In this document: in pieces, positions 54,776 through 64,000 of the stretch
Position numbering within the stretch: the first letter of the stretch is position 1
Layout: the number at the start of each line of letters is the position of its first letter
Assembly (NCBI GenBank): GCA_020881915.1
Contig: JAJFPB010000004.1
Location: forward strand, 5,270,001-5,334,000
Length of the DNA stretch: 64,000 nt
Source: Paramyrothecium sp. XJ0827
Taxonomy: Eukaryota > Ascomycota > Sordariomycetes > Hypocreales > Stachybotryaceae
Direction: 5' to 3'
Made by a program: the position numbers and the translations under genes
The notes under the pieces: model-generated
Databases searched by the model: none
What the model was told of the DNA's origin: nothing
The model's input: the letters and a program-made list of their open reading frames with translations, nothing else

Positions 54776-55267
54776 AGCGGCGTTCCGTAGTCGGATAATT
54801 ATGACGTTAACACAAATAGGGTAATATGACGTTGCCTACATACAAACAGCTACGCCCACCCACGTTTGCTGCCGGATTGTGTGGTCTAGCAGGAAGTATG
54901 AAGTATGAAGCTTGAGAAAGTGAGAGTCTGGAGGATTTAGTGAAGGAACAAAACGTTTCGGGTGGACACTGATTCTACGTGACCGGGGTTGCGGATAGCG
55001 GCACAACATCATGACCAGGCTGCAGTCGGTCTAGGGATTTTGCGTGTCGGCCGAATGCCAAAGTTTACCGGATTCAAACTGGCTTCGTCGAGCAAAAACC
55101 AGAGTGTATCCGGCCATACCTAAATCAACAAATTACGCGGTCCGACACTTCTACAAGATGCTGCAATTTCGTGGCATCAGATGCATTTTTTCAGACTCGT
55201 TGGAGAGAGTGGCCCACGAAGCAACCTCTGCTTTACTTTTCTTTTCTAACGCTCCGTCGCTGGGTAC
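54776..55267. other. Intergenic between two minus-strand genes
   Basis: Upstream region of the hydrolase and 3' region of the nitroreductase gene. It holds a short direct repeat, AGTATGAAGTATGAAG, at about 54894-54911. No gene is seen. Confidence 0.4.
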
Positions 55268-56095
55268 TTATATGTTGTTGAAGTCACGCTCATGCAGCAC
55301 GGCATTCCAGATGTGACGTCCATGTAGAGATTCTTTCGTTGCCACACGCTTCGCCGCACGATCCGTCCACGTTGTCGCTTCACGGCCTTCACTAGCATTG
55401 AAGTTCGCAATGGCTTTGTCATAGGTCGCAATATGCTCATCTTGGCCTCTCTCATCCCACGTTTCGCGGTGGAGTACTTCGCGCTGGGGTAGTCGTGGCT
55501 TCACAGAGGCGAGCCTCTCCAGGTCTGGCTTTCCTACGGCCAGTCCAAACAGCGCAGCAACACGAGGCGGAAGGCCTAACAGTTCCGCCAGCTCCTGAGG
55601 GTTATTGCGAGCGCCGCCAACATAACAAGTGGCAATACCTAGCGACTCCGCAGCAATGACAGCGTTCTGCCCAGCGAGAGACGTGTCGATGACTGAGAGA
55701 ATGAACGATTCCATGTAGTCTAAAGCGGCACCAGGAAGTTGCTGCTTCTGGGATACGTGCGTGAGGCGACTCAGGTCGGCGCAGAAGACCAGAAATAGAG
55801 GGGCCTTTCGAATAAAGTCTTGGTCACCACTCAGCGTCGCTGCCCGGTCTTTCCGCTCGGCATCTTCAACAGCGACAACACTCCATGCCTGCAGGTTCGA
55901 CGAGGACGCCGCGCTTTGGGCTGCAGCGACCAAAATTTCGAGCGTTCCTTCTGGAAGTTTCTCCGGCAGAAAGTGCCGCACTGATTTGTGCGCCAGAATG
56001 GTGGATACTGTTGAATTGATGACTCCCTCCGGCACTGGCAATTTGTCGCCCACGTTGCTGTAACGAGCTTCTAGTAGATTGTCGACGCCAGTCAT
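55268..56095 (-). CDS. Nitroreductase family FMN oxidoreductase (NfsA-like)
   Basis: An intronless frame of 275 residues from ATG 56095. The N-terminal ILAHKSVRHFLPEKLPEGTLEILVAAAQSAASSSNLQAWSVV block is the FMN-phosphate and ribityl contact region of the family. ALDYMESFILSVIDTSLAGQNAVIAAESLGIATCYVGGARNNPQELAELLGLP is the second FMN/dimer segment. FGLAVGKPDLERLASVKPRLPQREVLHRETW is the NfsA/FRP-type tail. It is a cytosolic NAD(P)H-dependent flavoenzyme that reduces nitroaromatics, quinones or azo dyes. The protein reads more like bacterial NfsA than the short fungal Frm2/Hbn1 type. With no intron this could hint at old horizontal transfer, which I could not test. It is divergent from nothing close: the next gene is 2.3 kb away. 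Confidence 0.92.
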   Translation of the reverse strand: MTGVDNLLEARYSNVGDKLPVPEGVINSTVSTILAHKSVRHFLPEKLPEGTLEILVAAAQSAASSSNLQAWSVVAVEDAERKDRAATLSGDQDFIRKAPLFLVFCADLSRLTHVSQKQQLPGAALDYMESFILSVIDTSLAGQNAVIAAESLGIATCYVGGARNNPQELAELLGLPPRVAALFGLAVGKPDLERLASVKPRLPQREVLHRETWDERGQDEHIATYDKAIANFNASEGREATTWTDRAAKRVATKESLHGRHIWNAVLHERDFNNI

Positions 56096-56560
56096 TGTTG
56101 ATCGGAGACTTTCTTGCCTGATTTGCTGAATTGGTTAATGCCTGGGGTATCGCAAGTCATAAATCGGCCATTGACCTGTTCTGCATGAGGTGTTGACTAA
56201 TATGTGTTCTCAATGTAACCATAGTGGCGCTTGAAGACGTGCTTAGCGACGACTTTATTTCCGTTCCGAGGTTACACTAAGATCTGCTAGTGCTGCACAA
56301 TGAATTTGATCGGTCATCCGCCAAAAGAGCTTAGCGATTTCTTCTGGATTTGAATCCACTGTGCAGGAGGATCCAAGCGTGGAGAATTCGCTAGTCTTAG
56401 ACCAAGTCACAACGCCTTACCCGACCGACAATCAGACCAACTAGTATGCAATCATCTGATCATTGATGAAACTGGAGCTTGATAGAAAGAAGTTTTCAGT
56501 CTTTGTCCTGCCTGCCTACTGAGAGAGATGAGGGTCTCTTATTTACAAACAGGATTTTTA

Positions 56561-57352
56561 CAATGCCCAGGCCTTTGATTAATTGATTAATTAATGTATT
56601 TTCCGTCCAGCGGCCTTCAGGCCGCTCAGGTCCCCTATAGGGGCACAGAACATATTAAGCTAAAGTATCTAGAGACCCGGCCTCAGAAGGCATCGCCCAG
56701 CGCTTCTTGCAAGACCTCGCTTTCTGGATGGGCTGTCGAGCCCAACTCTAGGGAGGCGGCCGCCAGGCACGCAGTACAAGTATCTATAGCTACCCTTCCA
56801 ACTGCCTTGCCTTCTACTCCTTCATCCAACATTTCGTAGGCTCTAAGGCACTCCTTATCAAAACCTCCATTCCGTCAGCAGAATATAAGGCAGATCTAAT
56901 TAACCCTTGGTTTTATCTAGTTAGAATTCTCTCGCTCGCCCACCAAAGCTACTACTGCAGTCCATGCTCCAGTAACCAAGCAATGGAAATGGCGGGAGAG
57001 CGGCAGTAGGGAAAAACCCTCGGAAGGAATTAGAGGCTGTCTGGTAGCTTACCTTCAGGGAGAAAAACCTCCGCAACCAGCCACCGTTATTTAGAAAGGC
57101 AGGCTTTCTAATACCCGTAGCTCCTTGGTTCCGAAGGAAGCTACGAGGTCCGCGTGGACAAATTATTGGAGCTAGCTTTTTGTAGAGGAAGATGAACTCT
57201 CCTAAGGTCTCCCTCTGTGCTATTAGGGCCCCAATAGAGGATAGCAGCAAAAAGCGTGGCAGAGTGGCCTGAAAAATGGCCCCCTACTAACAAGCCACTA
57301 ATAGCTGTGAGGGGTGCAAATTTTTATAGGGGAGAGTTGCAATGCCCAGGCC
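56561..57352. repeat. Repeat-like block bounded by 13-bp direct repeats
   Basis: CAATGCCCAGGCC occurs at 56561-56573 and again at 57340-57352. Inside the left end lie two palindromes: AGCGGCC-TTCA-GGCCGCT (56609-56626, 7-bp stem, loop TTCA) and CCCCTATAGGGG (56632-56643). TATAGGGG recurs near the right end (57325-57332). These could be ends of a non-autonomous element, or an old duplication. No transposase or reverse transcriptase was recognised. Confidence 0.4.
56683..56874 (-). pseudogene. Relic of a zinc-type alcohol dehydrogenase/quinone oxidoreductase C-terminus
   Basis: The minus frame between TGA at 56877-56875 and TGA at 56685-56683 reads RNGGFDKECLRAYEMLDEG then VEGKAVGRVAIDT. This resembles the A-x-E-x-L-x-x-G-x-x-x-G-K-V-V end of medium-chain dehydrogenases (toxD/zinc-ADH-like). 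It then drifts into unrelated text (CTACLAAASLELGSTAHPES). The rest of such a gene is not seen upstream, so this is a fragment, possibly carried within the repeat-like block. Confidence 0.4.
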
Positions 57353-58421
57353 CGGACCAAGGAACGGCACTATAGGGTAGCTATGGCAAGGCCCTTCTCG
57401 TTGAATCACAATTTGATTATGTACTTGCGACTCCGGGGAACGCAATATTATGAAATGCTGATCAAGGGCCCACTCAGCAAGTGACAAATTGTCCTATATC
57501 TGAGAGACACAAATACGAATATTGGAAAGCCATCGCGGGCCCTCCTCAGCTGCGGCGATATTCTTTTGCATTTTTGGAACAAGCCTTGATCAGGAGCAGA
57601 ACAAAAAAGCCGGAAACTCTACTTGGCACCAAATGAAGCCTGAGTCTGGCCAAATTCCCTCGTTTACCGAGTTCCGGGACATGAATATGCCATAAAGGTA
57701 TGTGGGTGATTGACGGGTACTGGTATTAGGAAACGAGTCTCGCCTTTGTTCTCGACCGGGAAGAGCCCGAGCTGGCCGCGGCAAGGGTTGATGCACATGT
57801 GTGAGACCCTATTGGACATGGCCAATTAGTAATGTAACATTTTACAGACAATCCGCGCTCATGCAATGCCAATGAAATGCAGTTGGTCGTTCCTGGAGCT
57901 GGGAAGAGACTGCTAATTGCGGGCTCGGGCCACTGTCCAGTAACGATTTTGTTCTACAAACCAACATCTCAACTCCCAGGCCCTCTTTTGTGGGGGCCAT
58001 TCCACTCCGGAAGAATGAATCCGTGCTTGGGAATCCCGTGGTTAGTTGCCGAGTGCATGTGATCCAACCTTTGCGGAAATGGGATTGCAGCCAACATCGA
58101 TGAAAGCAAAGAGGACCATTCAAGTCCTCTTAGCATCGAAGCAGAAAAAGACATGTCAGCACCGCCCAGCTACCAAGTTTTTGTCTCTGGCAAATAATTC
58201 CCTCAGCGAAACAGCTGACAATAAGTTGGCCCTGCAGTCTTATAATTGTTGAGGAGTCTGGCGCTGTTTTCGTTGCACGTTCCCCATTCCAAGCCTCTGC
58301 TGCAGCACTGGCCTACAGACCTGTGGAACACCTCGCGACTCACTTTGTTTGTCCGTAAGCAGCGGGACTCACCACAAAGCTCTCACTCAGCTGCATCGAA
58401 TTGACCAATTTTGTGCCCGCA

Positions 58422-60195
58422 ATGAGCGAACTGATCCCGGGGCCGAAGCCATGGCCCATCGTAGGTAATTTGTTGGACATCGACATGAACAACAGCATAC
58501 AAAGCTTCTCAAAACTGTGTTTCGAATACGGTAATCAAGCGTGGCATACGGATAGATTGCCATTTGACTGACATGGCCGGCAGGACCTATTATGAAAGTT
58601 ACACTGAGCGGTAAAGACATCATTTTTCTGAGCGGTCATGAATTGGTCAACGAGATGTGCTCTCACAAGGACTGCGTTAAGCTTCCAGCTGCTTCCATCA
58701 AGGAATTACAAGCAGTCACGCCCAACGGTCTCTTCACTGCAGATCCTGGTCAAAAATCCTGGGAAGTGGCGCACAGGATACTCGTTCCCGCATTTGGACC
58801 ATTGGCCATTAGGGAGATGTTCCAAGGTATGTCGTATCATTCTCTCTCTCCAGCTGTCACTCTCTTGGTGTACGATTTATTCATTAATGATAGAAATGCA
58901 CGACATTACGTCTCAGCTTATCATGAAATGGGCACGGTATGGCGAAAGCAGTCCCGTCGATGTTACATCCGAATTTACTCGCCTTACACTGGATACCATA
59001 GCACTGTAAATTGCGCTTCCTTATTCTCTGATTTCAAGCCTCCTCTTATCTAATGACATTCCTTTAAGGTGTACCATGGATACACGGATCAACTCATTCT
59101 ATGAAGAAAATCTTCATCCGTTCGTTGCTTCGATGACGAGCGCTCTTACTGAATGCGAGAGCAAAGTAGTAATTCCGCGGTGGCTTCATTGGTTACGCCG
59201 TTCAGCTAATGTGAAGTTCAACAACGATATCGAATTCCTCCACAAATTTGCCGGTGAGGTCGTGGCCAGGCGGCGATCTCAACCCTCAACGAAAAATGAC
59301 CTGTTGAATGCGATGTTGCATGGAGTAGATCCCGTGACCGGGGATAAGCTCGACGATCAAACCATTGTTGATAATATGATCACGTTCCTCATAGCTGGTG
59401 GGTTCCCAAGCTGAATATGGAAGTGCCTACTGATGGTATATAGGCCATGAAACAACGTCAGCTTTATTGTCATTTACGTTTGCACTGCTGTTGAAGCACC
59501 CGAAAATATACCAGAAGTTGCAGCACGAAGTCGACACCGTGCTTGGCGACGGACCTATGGCCGCGGCCCATATCAACCAACTGCCCTACGTGAAAGCGTG
59601 CTTGAAGGAGAGCCTTCGACTTTATCCCCCATCTGCAGGGTTTCCTATTGCTATTCAGGGAGACACCGACAAGCCGTTCTTCTTAGGCGGAAAATACGCC
59701 CTCAAGCGGAATGAAGCAATTTTTGTTCTGATGCCACCTCTGCATCGTGAAAAGGCTGCCTATGGAGACGATGTAAATGAGTTCAAACCAGAAAGAATGC
59801 TCCCGGAGAGTTTTGACCAGCTCCCTCCCGGCTGCTTCAAAGTATGTAGATTCAAGTCCAATCTGTGGTCTAGCTAACAAGAGCACCCAAGGCCTTTGGC
59901 ACCGGAATGCGTGCCTGTATTGGTTAGTTTATCTGTCTTAACAATCATAGATAATTATGTCTCTAGCTGACCGAACCATTTAGGCAGTGAATTCGCCATG
60001 CAAGAGGCCATCTTAGCCACGGCCCTTTTATTTCAAAAATTTGACTTCAAGCTAGTGGACAAGAACTATGAAATCACAATCAAGGAGGCCTTAACATTGA
60101 AACCTCGAGATCTCTTCATGTATGCAAGATTACGGCCTGGTGTAAGCGCATTGTCACTCTCAAGCAATTTATCTGGCTATATGAGGGGGGCTTAA
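58422..60195 (+). CDS. Cytochrome P450, CYP505-like haem domain without reductase
   Basis: Seven exons (58422-58530, 58584-58826, 58894-59005, 59069-59397, 59444-59841, 59892-59922, 59984-60195) encode about 477 residues, all in frame. The start is [20 protein letters not shown], with no membrane anchor, as in self-sufficient CYP505/BM3 P450s. The I-helix reads [15 protein letters not shown], the K-helix ESLRLYPP and the PERF-like block FKPERML. The haem loop is [14 protein letters not shown] with the cysteine ligand. [23 protein letters not shown] and [20 protein letters not shown] match fungal fatty-acid hydroxylases. In that family the haem domain is fused to an FMN/FAD reductase. Here the frame stops soon after the domain, and no reductase sequence is seen downstream to 62377. 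It likely hydroxylates fatty acids or related lipids using a separate reductase. Confidence 0.92.
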
Positions 60196-62377
60196 ATGTC
60201 ATCCTTAACGAGCTATTTCACTGGTCAGAGGATGCGCTGACTGGGAAATATTTTTTGGCTTGGAAATCACCAAGAATAGACCATGTGTTGCTTCAATATG
60301 ACCTACTGTAAGGTAAATAGTCTCAGACCTTGAGTTTGCTGTTCCAGAATCTAAAATTATCAACCCTTGTATGACGTTATCACGGAGTTAGATTCTGCCG
60401 TGTGGCATTCCCGGTTACTACAATACCCTGGAAATCATTCATAATATTGCCCAGCAGCTTGAAGGTAATTGCAATCATTGGCATAGGACGCATTTCAAGA
60501 TTGGCTAGTGAAGCCCAAGCGTGACGAAGTTCTGGGAGCAGGGTTTGACGGAATGAATGCGAGACCAGGACGAGTCTAATCCCATTTGCAGGTTGCTGAT
60601 ACAGATGTGTGCCACTTCACGGCAATGCTGAGCCATATGAAAGCACAATATGGTAGTTGAGTCCCGTTCTGAGGCACAAAACAGGAAATCTTGGCGTGTG
60701 AATTCACCAGATCCCAGTGATAGACCATCAAAGCCATCCCTCGTATCAAAAAAAAAAAAAAAACTTTATTGTGGAGAGCTTCACATATGAGGAATCAATT
60801 CGAATCGCGATAATAAAAAGCTGTATAGTTGTGTTTGAAAGGACTGTTGGGATATTGGAAAAGAGATCTGTTGACCAAGTCAGACGTCGAAGTTTGATTC
60901 CCAGCCGATGTCTAAATATTGATTGAGCCAACACGAGACACGGGATGCTTTCGAGTTTCGCCGTTTGTCTTCGAAACTAGACTTTTAGGTCAACTTAGTA
61001 ACGGGTATTCATGGTGAGCCTGACGGGCCAGTCCTACTGCGCTCTGGAGGAGAATTCCACCTGACAACGTTTGACAGTATCATATTCGTGGAATAGATTC
61101 ACATTCACTATAAGAATGGACAGACTTCACGTCGGAGGATAAATGAACTTGACGAAAATGAAATGTATTAATCGGCTCCCAGACCCAGACCTTGATCTAT
61201 GTATTTCTTCATTTTGCTGACTGACTGGGCTTGCTTGCCACTTGTGAAATGTTTGACGGACAATGGATGTTTAAGTGCGGATGCCTCTTACCTCTCACCT
61301 CTAGCAGACTGTCATTGGTATGATACACGCTCTTGTTTCTGGCGCGACTGCAGTAATAACCTCGGGATAGATGTTTCCTAGAGGCTGGACGAAATGATTC
61401 GCCCGAACAGGTCTTTAAGAGCAGGAGGGGCTTGATGCGCCTTCGTGCCTATGGCATTCCAAACTTCAACAGCATCACGTAAAATAATCATGGACGGTCC
61501 TTCAAGAGCGTCTGACCAGTCCTACACTCATTAGGATCGTCGTCCACCGCTTTCATAACAAGCAAGTCTAAGTGACATCCTGTACCGAATGTCGAAAGAC
61601 GTGAATCCAAGTATCGCAAGGTTGTCGAGAGCTTTGCTTCAACTCTTCAGTGTACGAAGCTGGCCATACTGCTGAACATCAAGGTTTTCAAGGAGATTAT
61701 CACCATGGTTTGGGATGTTAAGTTCGTGTTCTGGCCCAGAGACGAGAGACGAGATGAAGAAAATTACGAGCGAGAGTTAACAGAGGTACCAAACCCACAT
61801 AAGTAAGCATGAATACGTAAAATGTGGGCTACGGCCAATTTCCGTAAAACGCGGAGTGCACCGCCTGGAAAGGAGCAATGGAGCTTCCTGATTAAGCGGG
61901 CTTGACAGGTACTAGACGACATGACCCTGTTCACGTCACGTTTCAAGTTAGTTGTGAGGACCACGAAGTTCACACGCCAAGCTTTGTAGTATGCACCCAT
62001 CACACGATGAAGACCAGGAGGAGGGCAATTGACACATACGAAGTGTTATTTGGGTCCCGGTCAGCGAACCATTGACCCTATTGGGCGTGTGGAGCACTCC
62101 CTGGCGCTATTGCTAGCTCTCGACTTGCAGCAAACTGGGCCCGGATGAGATGTGCCACGCCTTTTCGAGTAAGTCGTACGGGATCACCGCTGTTGCATCG
62201 TTTCAAATTCATTGGTGAATTCAGCCCCATGAAGGCATATAACCTTGGGGTCTCTCAAGGGAATGCTCCCAGCACCAAGTGTCCGGTGACGCCCGAACGG
62301 CATGCTGGGTATGCTGTTGTCCGTTCTTTTCTTTCCTTGGTTGCTCGAGTGCAGAGCAGGTGACTCTGTCCGACGAA
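60196..62377. other. Intergenic, 2.2 kb, with a 16-base poly-A run
   Basis: No gene is supported. A run of 16 A lies at 60748-60763. Flavodoxin-like or FAD-reductase sequence expected after a CYP505 haem domain was looked for and not found. Short frames at 61764-62003 and 62145-62363 are not assignable. Confidence 0.45.
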
Positions 62378-63631
62378 ATGGCATTCGATCTTCTTGTCGC
62401 ATCCATCACATTTACCGGCAGTGCGCTTTCTTGCGCATCTACAGCACTGGTTCTGGTATGCTTCGTCGTCTGGAGGCATAACCAGAAATCATTTCGGCAC
62501 CTATTGGTCCTGAGCTTGACGCTCGCAGGTATGATTTGATATTCCTCCAGAGGCACAGAATTTGCTTCATCCTTCAGACCTGGCGCTAAGACTGGTGTAG
62601 ACTTCATTAATTCCACAGTCAACGTTATTTCTGGTGCCTTTTACATCCGCGATGAGCGGCTACAAGATGGCGCGGCTTGCACAATCAGCGGTTGGATTGC
62701 GCAACTATCTGTCCAAGCTACCGACTTCTCTATCCTAGCCATCAGCGTCGCTACTCTGCTTGTTGTGACGCAAAGGGCTAGACTAGTCCATCTCTCGACA
62801 AAAGCTTCGCTGATGATCTGCCTTTCAGTGTGGATCATGCCTTTAATTACTAGCACAATCGCAACAGCCCTGGGCGTAATACACCCGGTCAGTGGGAATT
62901 GGTGCTGGATTTCAAGAGAGCGCACAGATCTGCGCTACGGTCTGACCCATGGATGGCGGTTTGCCATCATCGGCATCACCATTTCCATTTATTCGTACAT
63001 CTGGTGGTATCTGAGCAAGAACTTCAAGTCATCGAAACGCTTCGACATCACCGTGGAGACCGCAAAGCTCAGGAACTCCGTCATGCTGAAGCGGTCAAGC
63101 CAGTACATGAACTTTGATGTAGAGAATGAGGCGGGAGAAAACCAAGCAATGCGGTCAATTGAGTCTTTCCCACAAGCGAACACGAAAACCCGGGGCAATG
63201 AAACTGAGTTACACGACTCAGGTTTTAAGATCTCGGCCTCGCATGAAACTGAATTTGCTTGGGACAAATCTTCGGTCTCGAATGCTGTTATGCCTCAGTA
63301 TACCGAACTCCAACCTGAGTCTGAAATGGCAACTACCAAGAGTAGCTATTCGCAATCAGCCTCGTCGTCCAGGAGCAATAACCCGGCACAAGAATACATT
63401 CGCTCACAGTTTGAAAGGCGAAATCGTGACATCAAGCGTATGCTTCTGCTTAACGGTTACCCGCTGCTGTATGTTCTACTCTGGATTCCGGGAATTGTAA
63501 ACAGAATCATGGAAGCTACCGGAAGCGAAAATAGCCGCGTCCAAAATATCCTGCAATCGTCGACACAGTTTGTAGGGTTGGCGAATGCAATCACCTATGG
63601 GTTGAACCAGCAATGGCGAGCTGGGAGATGA
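62378..63631 (+). CDS. Seven-transmembrane receptor, cAMP-receptor-like fungal GPCR
   Basis: Two exons (62378-62528, 62601-63631) encode about 393 residues. TM1 lies in AFDLLVASITFTGSALSCAS and following VLVCFVVW, and TM2 in LLVLSLTLADFINSTVNVIS across the intron. TM3 follows a cysteine (CTISGWIAQLSVQATDFSIL), and TM4 is LMICLSVWIMPLITSTIATAL. The loop GNWCWISRE carries the cysteine for a TM3 disulfide, and TM5 is WRFAIIGITISIYSYIWWYL. A long cytoplasmic loop of about 160 residues (Ser/Thr-rich) separates it from TM6 (GYPLLYVLLWIPGIVNRI) and TM7 (FVGLANAITYGLNQQW). This layout and the W-C-W-I loop fit the Dicty_CAR/Git3-type class of fungal receptors. The ligand is unknown; signalling through a G-alpha to cAMP is inferred. 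The ATG at 62378 gives almost no N-terminal tail; an upstream exon is possible. Confidence 0.87.
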
Positions 63632-64000
63632 TGAGATTGGGAAATGACGAAGCTTCTACCTAGAAAACGGATAGATCTAGACTAATATTCTGACCATTTT
63701 TTCTTCACTTAATCTACACTAACATTAAACAATGTTCTTGGCTTTGGTAGGGATGTCTCGATTGACAACAGGTGAAGACATGTGCTCCGTGACTCTCGAC
63801 ATTGCGAGCATTGAAGCGCTAGAGTCATTGTGTTACTAAAAGATTTTCCGATAGACTGAAGCTACCCTTTTAACAACATGAAACAACGGCAATCGCAATT
63901 GGACGACTGCTTGGGAGACTTAAGAACAAGCAGACGTTTCGCATTTAGTTGGGTTCATGAATGACAAACCGCAGGACCATTAACAGCTGGCTTCATGTAT
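63632..64000. other. Right edge, 3' region of the receptor gene
   Basis: No gene is seen in the last 369 bases. The AT-rich part near 63700-63735 probably includes the receptor's polyadenylation region. Confidence 0.4.

Larger units (their letters stand above)
56096..58421. other. Intergenic with repeat-like block and dehydrogenase relic
   Basis: A 2.3-kb stretch. 56561-57352 is bounded by identical 13-bp direct repeats and holds palindromes and a dehydrogenase relic (separate entries). The rest, including frames at 57842-58252 on both strands, shows no assignable gene. Confidence 0.45.

Noticed and set aside
60748..60763. Poly-A run as the end of a retroposed element
   Set aside because: No target-site duplication or reverse-transcriptase remnant was seen next to it.

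Overview
The window looks like a piece of a filamentous ascomycete genome (Pezizomycotina, probably Sordariomycetes). Genes are widely spaced. Most carry 1-6 short introns of about 45-75 bp with GTxxGT...(C/T)AG borders. The gene families are typical of fungi: Zn(II)2Cys6 and C2H2 regulators with fungal-type regulatory domains, a siderophore transporter, an AA9 lytic polysaccharide monooxygenase and a CYP505-like P450. No CRISPR, tRNA, rRNA or intact transposon could be supported. All exon borders were read by eye from reading frame and splice signals.

Region 1 (1-7.8 kb) is a compact, probably catabolic cluster. It holds an HpcH/HpaI-type aldolase (cut by the window edge), an ACS-family anion transporter, a C2H2 plus fungal-type regulator, a RidA-like enamine/imine deaminase and a 2-oxoglutarate/Fe(II) dioxygenase. 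Its two divergent promoters (282-924 and 5770-6470) share GGAGGAGC elements, including a perfect 20-bp palindrome at 6037-6056. This suggests one local regulon, and it is the best candidate here for an undescribed system.

Region 2 (7.8-17 kb) starts with a C-poor AT-rich tract abutting the severed tail of a membrane-protein gene. It continues with an F-box/DUF7730-like protein, an ERG25-like sterol desaturase family enzyme, a SIT-type siderophore transporter and a ketopantoate-reductase-like enzyme.

Region 3 (17-31 kb) has a 4-kb gene-poor stretch, then a long secreted glycine-repeat protein and a small MCFGS...GGGC protein. A Gfo/Idh/MocA oxidoreductase, a capsular-polysaccharide-type glycosyltransferase and a divergent Zn(II)2Cys6 regulator follow; these last three may work together.

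Region 4 (31-47 kb) holds a secreted GH95 alpha-L-fucosidase, a small secreted 4-Cys protein, a second Zn(II)2Cys6 regulator, an AA9 monooxygenase with a basic RTRT tail and an NmrA-like protein. Together they suggest extracellular plant or fungal polysaccharide breakdown plus regulation.

Region 5 (47-64 kb) holds a decayed P450, a LITAF-type membrane zinc-ribbon protein with a PPxY motif, a TAP-type alpha/beta hydrolase, a nitroreductase, an alcohol-dehydrogenase relic inside repeat-like DNA, a CYP505-like P450 without its reductase half, and a seven-helix receptor.
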